Under the pieces are notes generated by a model. That model was not told the origin of the DNA and did not search any database. It was given only the letters and a program-made list of their open reading frames with translations. A program made the translations under genes and the position numbers. Positions 58,713-64,000 of a stretch of DNA of 64,000 bases are shown here, one piece after another (the first letter of the stretch is position 1; the number at the start of each line of letters is the position of its first letter). Source of the DNA: Sequoia sempervirens (taxonomy: Eukaryota > Streptophyta > Pinopsida > Cupressales > Cupressaceae); contig VDFB02275624.1 of assembly GCA_007258455.2 (NCBI GenBank), positions 22,486 to 86,485 of the forward strand, given 5' to 3'.

Positions 58713-61700
58713 TGTTGTGTGGTCTCACAACATGCCCCATTTTTCCCCTTTGGAAAAATGTGGACCCCCTCTTCTCCTTTTCCTTTCCTTGCTTTTTGTT
58801 TTGTTTTAGCTCATTTCAGCATTATTTTGATGCTTAGTTGGTTGCTAATTGCCTCTCTCATTTTCACTTGGACTTTTTGTTGTTATATCCTTTTTGTTTC
58901 CCAGTTTTGATGTCTCGGTATGCTCTTAATGTTTAGTTTGTTATCGGAAGCCGGAATCCCAAAGTGTTGCATTTGAGCCAAAAGAAATTGTATCTTCATA
59001 AGATTCTAGCTTCGCCTGCTATTTCATTGATCAAAATTTTAATCCCAGTAATTTCCTTTCTTATCGAAGTCTAGTTATTTATTGTTTCTTTCTAAAAGTT
59101 AGAAACTAGAGAGTCTACTTTGAAATGTGTTAAATTTATCTTTTAGACTCTATTTTTAGTCTTTCCTTTCATTCCATTTTTCTTTTTCTCAAAAGGTATA
59201 TCTCAAAACCCAATGTTGTTTTCTCCTTTCAGAAGCAATATCAAAAAGCTTTAATCCTGGTGATCAGTAATTAATTACATATCTTTAATGATGTATACCT
59301 TGCAAAGAACCAACGTGACATTTGATTACCACATATAATCATCGCCCTGGGCATCTTTCTTCTCAAATAACGAGCTAGCATAGAAATCTAGGTGTTCATG
59401 ATTCATATCATAATCCATAATGATTGCACCTTTATTCTAGGAATTAATGTGAAATAATAGGTAATTAATGAATGTGGTGAACTACCTATGTACTTGGCAT
59501 CACCTCAAGCATGCAATTTCTTTTACAACACTCCACTTCACGTCATATTGAAAATTTTCTAAGGACATTGAATTAACGAAATGACATTGGTGCACAAAGA
59601 GAGGTAAAATTTCAAGAAACTAAAACATAGCTACCAAGGGTTTTGAAGTTGCATTCTGAAGAATCACCATTAATAACTAGAACTAGGTATGTTTCGAATA
59701 ACTGATACTTTGTTAAGAGTTTCTCAGGATAAAAATCTTGATAATGGTATTTTCCATTCTGAAATTGAAATGTTAATTATTCTCTAAACTATTAAATTTA
59801 ATCGAAAATGAATTGAAAATTCTATGAAATGTAAGTTTTTGTTAAATCTAACCTTAACTCACACACAAGACACATATTCTAAAAATTGCAGAGCACATTA
59901 TATACAAAATGAGTACTTCTGATGCAAGGGTAGAAGATGAATTCAAGTATTGCAATTCACAAGCAGTACCCATCAATGTAGTGGTTATAGATACCCACAT
60001 GGGATGGTCTTCTGACATTGAAATTCGCTCACGGCTATTACAAGAGAATGCTTCCCAATGTACTAAGAGTGTTGTGGCAAACAAATTACTTCCCATAAGA
60101 GGGTTTCCGCCAACAATGGAAGCTCCTGAATTAGTTATGCAATGTATAAATCATTATAACCCAACTAAGAGGTTCGTTGAGAAAGAAGAGAGAGTTTATG
60201 CAGACCTATCTCAGAATGGAATCATATACACATTTGGTCTCCCCATTTACACAAAGATGTTCAATGTTGATCTGAAGACCAAGACCTATCAGAGCGCTGA
60301 AGAGCGTAATAGAGAAATTATGAGCACCCAGTGGTGCCAATAGCCAATTGCACAACAAACCAAGGTAATTCAGAGGTGTATGTTTAAACAAGTAATGCAA
60401 GACATTATAACTTTGTTGAGTAGAGTAGATGTTTTAAGGGATGCAAGAAAATTGGAACCCTAGATGTTCATGATAATCTCGCATGATGGAGGGTCCTGTG
60501 GAGCTGCATTGGGGAAAATTAATAAGTGATAGACTACATGAATAGATTACTACATTCCCCAAAACTAGATGCTTCTACATGTCATCATATGTTATTTACT
60601 CTTGTGCTATGAGAGCCAGTAAACAAGGGTTGAAATAGATTGGTACCCCAGGCACAAAAGTCGGCAATAGTTTGATATATGCACATCTACCCCAGATCAC
60701 CATCCACAAGTATAAAGATGATTACAAAAAAGTGAATGATTTGTTCTCTATGAAATTGGTGAGAACAATGGAATGTGATAAAGCTAAGAGATTATCCCTG
60801 GAAGTACAAAGTGCCATTCATCCTATGGGAGGCTGGTACATATAGTTCCCAGCTTACTCCTATATTAGAGTGGAGGGATTTGATGGACACCCATTCATGT
60901 TGCCCAGGTATCCTACAAATAAAATTGTTTTATTGGAATTAGTGAGACAGTTAAAACCATCTCAAGCTCCTTTTAGCTATGCTCGTAAAAAGGCTTCTTT
61001 CAAATTTCCCATTACAATAGGAAATTATAAGTGCAGTGCAATTAGAGTGACTGATTTGTGTGAAGAAGAACTGAGGACCTACCATTTTGAAGAATTCCCT
61101 CTTTAGAGAGTGTATTATGATATTGAAGGAAATATTGCTAAAAATATAGCTAGTTTTTGTGCTCATGTGACTCATTTAGAAAATTATTGGCTTAATTGTG
61201 AAGACGAGCACGTGGTAAGAAGAAGAAAGTATGAAAGAATGACTTTAATATTTGCTCGAATGCTCAAGCTTTATGACATCCCGAACCAATTAGAAGAAGA
61301 TGATGGTCAGGTGTTGAACCAAATTTACAATGATGACAGGGTATATGATGAACCTATTCTAGACCTGGGCAGGTGTTGATGATGAAGATATGACATTGAT
61401 TGATTACTTTACCAGACTAGTTTTAAGGTATACTCAACACTGGATTAATGATTTTTGCAAAGGTTTGAGAGAAAGAGGAATTGAACCTATCTTCTCAGAA
61501 GATAAAAGAAGGAAACAAAGAGATGAAACTACTTTTGAAAGTGGAGAGCCTACCAAGAAGAAAATAAAGACTAGTAAGGCTACTCCAGGTGTTAGGATTG
61601 AAGAAAAAACCCCTAAAACTACAAGACAAGAAGTTCCCATAAAACCAACTGACAAATAGAAAGATGTAGATACGGGTAAGGATAAATCAAAAGTAAAACC

Positions 61701-64000
61701 TAAAGGTGCATCTTCCTCCATGGCTAAACCCAGAACAAGAGTAATTATTGATGAAGGAACACAAGCAATAGAAAATGTTGGTGCACAAACCAGGTCTACA
61801 TCTCAAAGGGATGCAACATTATTTTACCTCTCCCCCTTTTGTTAATATGGCTAGTATGAAACTAGCACTGGGAGGGACTCCTATAGCTCTAGAGGAAGTT
61901 TCTGAAGAAGATGAAGCAATAATTAAAGAAAAGATGGACAAATGAGGTACTATGTGGGAGAAAGTGAAAGAAAAGAAGTCTAAAGACAAACCCATGGTAC
62001 ACCCAGTGATAGAAGAAATTCAGCATACAAGCTCTAACCCCATAAATGTTGAAGAAGAAGAGTTTATTCAAGGCACACTCACCTCAGAGGTAGGAAACCC
62101 TAGATTACTTAGAATGGAAGCAAGGGAGACTGTAGAGAAAAATCCTATTGATGAAAGAATTGTTGAAGATACTCTTCATTCCTAGCCTTCATTTGGGAAT
62201 GTGCAAAATGTTAATGAACACTCGCAAGTCTTCGAAGAATCAGAGAAAGACCATGTTGAAACTCAAATTGAAATTGAAATTCTAGAAGAAGAAGCTACAC
62301 AGTTTACAGGAGATGGAATTGAAAATAGAGAGAATCCTAGTGTAGTAGTGAATGAAGAAGATAATGTTCAGAGAGATGAAATGGAAAATCTGGATAGACA
62401 GGAAAATATAAATCTCCAAACAGAGGAGGCAATGTCAAATCCTACCAATCCCGAGTCTATGCCAGATATTACTAAGGAAACTCCCATTTCAAAAAATGTG
62501 CCAAACCAAAGAGAAAAAGTTCCTGAAACAAGTGGTAAACAATGAAATGTTATAGAGGTACAACAAGATGATGATACACCTGATTGGTTAATGAGGGAAT
62601 TAGCTTCTCCAATGGAAGTGGAAGTGCTACCTCTGAATCTTAATAATTTTATACAAGAAGTACTCCTAAACCTAGGCGCAAAGCAAAGACAAAGCATGTC
62701 ATACAGAGGAATACAGATGGCAATAAAACTATTTAGATAGCCACTCCAACAACTGACAGGGAAAAACATGAGATAACGCCTAAGGAGTATAAGATCACAA
62801 GTGTTAATCTTGGACACTCATCTTGGCAGCAAGAATTAGAGAAAATAAAAGTAAACTTAAATGCTATTGTTGCCAGAGTACAAAAATATAAATAGAAGAA
62901 AAGAGAATTGAAAGAACAGGTTGCTACCTTAGAACAGTTTATTAAGTCATTGACTTTATCTGGTCGAGAACAAGCTAAACTGCCCCAACATTCAGTGTTG
63001 ATGTCACATGAACAAGTGGATGCAATTGCTGCAGTTTGTCATAAAATGAATATGTTTAAAGAATGGATTGAATACTGGGTAAATTGGGGAGAAAAATTTA
63101 TTACAAATGCAATAATAAATTACAAGAAAGCATGCCATCATTCACAGAAATTGAAAATATTTGAAGCTGAATGCAGATTTCACCAAGAGCAGGTCAGTGA
63201 TGAAAGGCGAAACATTGAAATTCTCATGCAGACAGACATCCAAGAGTTAATACAAAATAATGTAATATCAGGACATGAAATTTCATTGCCAGGAAAGTGG
63301 AAGAAACAACTGAAATGGGAAGGTGACATGTTAATACAATGTATTGAAGGATTTGAAAGAGTCACCATCGAGTACAGAGGATTGATCATTGAAAATAATT
63401 TTTTTATTGAAATATTGACACGTCAAGGTTTTGATCCCCGAAAATTAGGAAAGGAGGGAAAGGAAGCCAAAGCTTTCAAAGAATGGATAGAAAGGATAAA
63501 TAGAGATCCTGTTCAATTGCTGACACGGGAGGTCATTGACGAAATAATACAGTGCAGAAATATTATAGCCAAGTATGAAGCAGATAAAGCACAAAAAAAT
63601 GATCTCATACTTTTAGTAACTGAAGAATATATTAGGCTCAAGCTCACATGGAGAGCAATATGAAGGATTTCAAAAGAGTGCATGCATCAAGTATTAAGAG
63701 CTTTATGAGAATATCAGTTGAAGAAAGAAGGAAGAGTCTTAGAACCTGAGTCCTAAACAAAAAGGAAAGAACCGGATACTGGATACCAGAAATATGATGA
63801 AGTTTATTTTGGTTTCAATTTTAAATTTGTAGGTTGATCCTGGTCCCGGTAGATGTTCCTCATTCCGGTATTTTGGAAGGAAGCTGGTAGTTTTGAGCGA
63901 CATAAAATGTTCGTGTTGAAGTATGAAGAAAAGTGTTGCTGCGGATGAAGTCAAAGCCTTGACTATTCTAGAATGTTCTTGATTACAGTTGACAGATGCC
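58713..64000 (+). repeat. Element C 3' LTR (runs off the window)
   Basis: At least 5,288 bp, matching 36288 to about 41047. By comparison an estimated 200-215 bp are missing at the window edge. This copy keeps the roughly 493-bp segment lost from the 5' LTR and contains the longer reading frames of the U3 ORF. Confidence 0.87.
59909..63663 (+). pseudogene. U3-encoded ORF of element C, 3' LTR copy (about 1,250 codons)
   Basis: ATG 59909 starts a 144-codon piece (MSTSDARVEDEFKYCNSQAV, LSQNGIIYTFGLPIY, ending at TAG 60341-60343). Further pieces include 60870-61106, 61110-61379, 61390-61659, 61952-62185, 62201-62545 and 62908-63663 (251 codons). The first half looks globular. The middle (61480-62600) is charged and rich in K, E, T, P and S. 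The end looks helical and charged (KAFKEWIERINRDP), possibly coiled coil. No family is recognised. It is in the sense direction, in U3, 1.2 kb from the LTR start. As part of the 3' LTR it would sit at the 3' end of genomic RNA. Captured host gene or retroelement accessory gene are both possible. Confidence 0.65.

Larger units (their letters stand above)
36288..64000 (+). mobile_element. Element C: Ty3/gypsy element with about 5-kb LTRs, split by element B
   Basis: C has a 5' LTR at 36288-41260, a PBS-like site at 41266-41278, gag-protease to 44641, insertion B, then archaeal-type RNase H, RT, RNase H and integrase to 57788, and a 3' LTR from 58713. The window ends an estimated 200 bp or so before the 3' LTR finishes. 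The visible part is 27.7 kb, or about 19 kb without B. Both LTRs start TGTTGTGTGGTCTCACAACA. The left flank is CAACT and the right flank is not visible. The LTRs carry a decayed sense ORF of about 1,250 codons. I saw no clear PPT before 58713. Confidence 0.85.

Noticed and set aside
36288..64000. The 5-kb repeat pair as a segmental duplication rather than LTRs
   Set aside because: Copies begin at the same TG-starting sequence, flank a gypsy gag-pol in the right order and orientation, and the first is followed by a PBS-like site. LTRs fit better, though the missing PPT leaves some doubt.

Overview
The window is repetitive plant nuclear DNA. It is AT-rich and has plant Ty1/copia and Ty3/gypsy retrotransposons on both strands. 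I found no host gene, rRNA, tRNA or CRISPR array. The long, old, deeply nested elements suggest a seed plant with a very large genome. A gymnosperm would fit, but that is a guess from architecture and not an identification.

Nearly all 64 kb can be read as one nest of retroelements, resolved by LTR pairs, primer-binding sites (PBS), polypurine tracts (PPT) and target-site duplications (TSD). Letters are mine. The outermost element is F, a gypsy-like element on the + strand. Its 5' region and gag start lie at 1-2579, the gag resumes at 35182-36287, and the rest is beyond the window. F carries two separate nests. Nest 1 is A (copia, -, 2580-35181), which contains H (copia remnant, -, 6351-30158). 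H contains E (giant Tat-type gypsy, -, 6973-29449), E contains G (LTR-type insertion of unknown kind, 10095-13580), and G contains a tRNA-derived SINE (12959-13104). Nest 2 is C (gypsy with about 5 kb LTRs, +, 36288 to beyond 64000), which contains B (copia, +, 44642-53194). B contains D (non-autonomous TRIM/LARD-like element, -, 47928-50363).

TSDs seen: H AACTC/AACTC, E GGCTT/AGCTT, G GGACC/GGACC, SINE 15 bp, B CTAAT/GTAAT, D GAATG/GAATG, and A ACAAC with a degraded partner. C's right end is outside the window.

All polyproteins are broken by stops, frameshifts or deletions. E keeps recognisable gag, protease, RT, RNase H, a second (archaeal-type) RNase H and integrase at 25769-17810 (-). 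Its 3' third carries an antisense gene fragment with a plant mobile domain (PMD). C has the archaeal-type RNase H upstream of RT rather than downstream. C's two LTRs each carry a decayed, sense-strand reading frame of about 1,250 codons in U3, upstream of the LTR TATA box. This layout recalls retroviral U3 genes such as nef or sag, and it is the strongest candidate here for something undescribed.

All similarity statements come from reading motifs by eye. No database search or alignment program was run.
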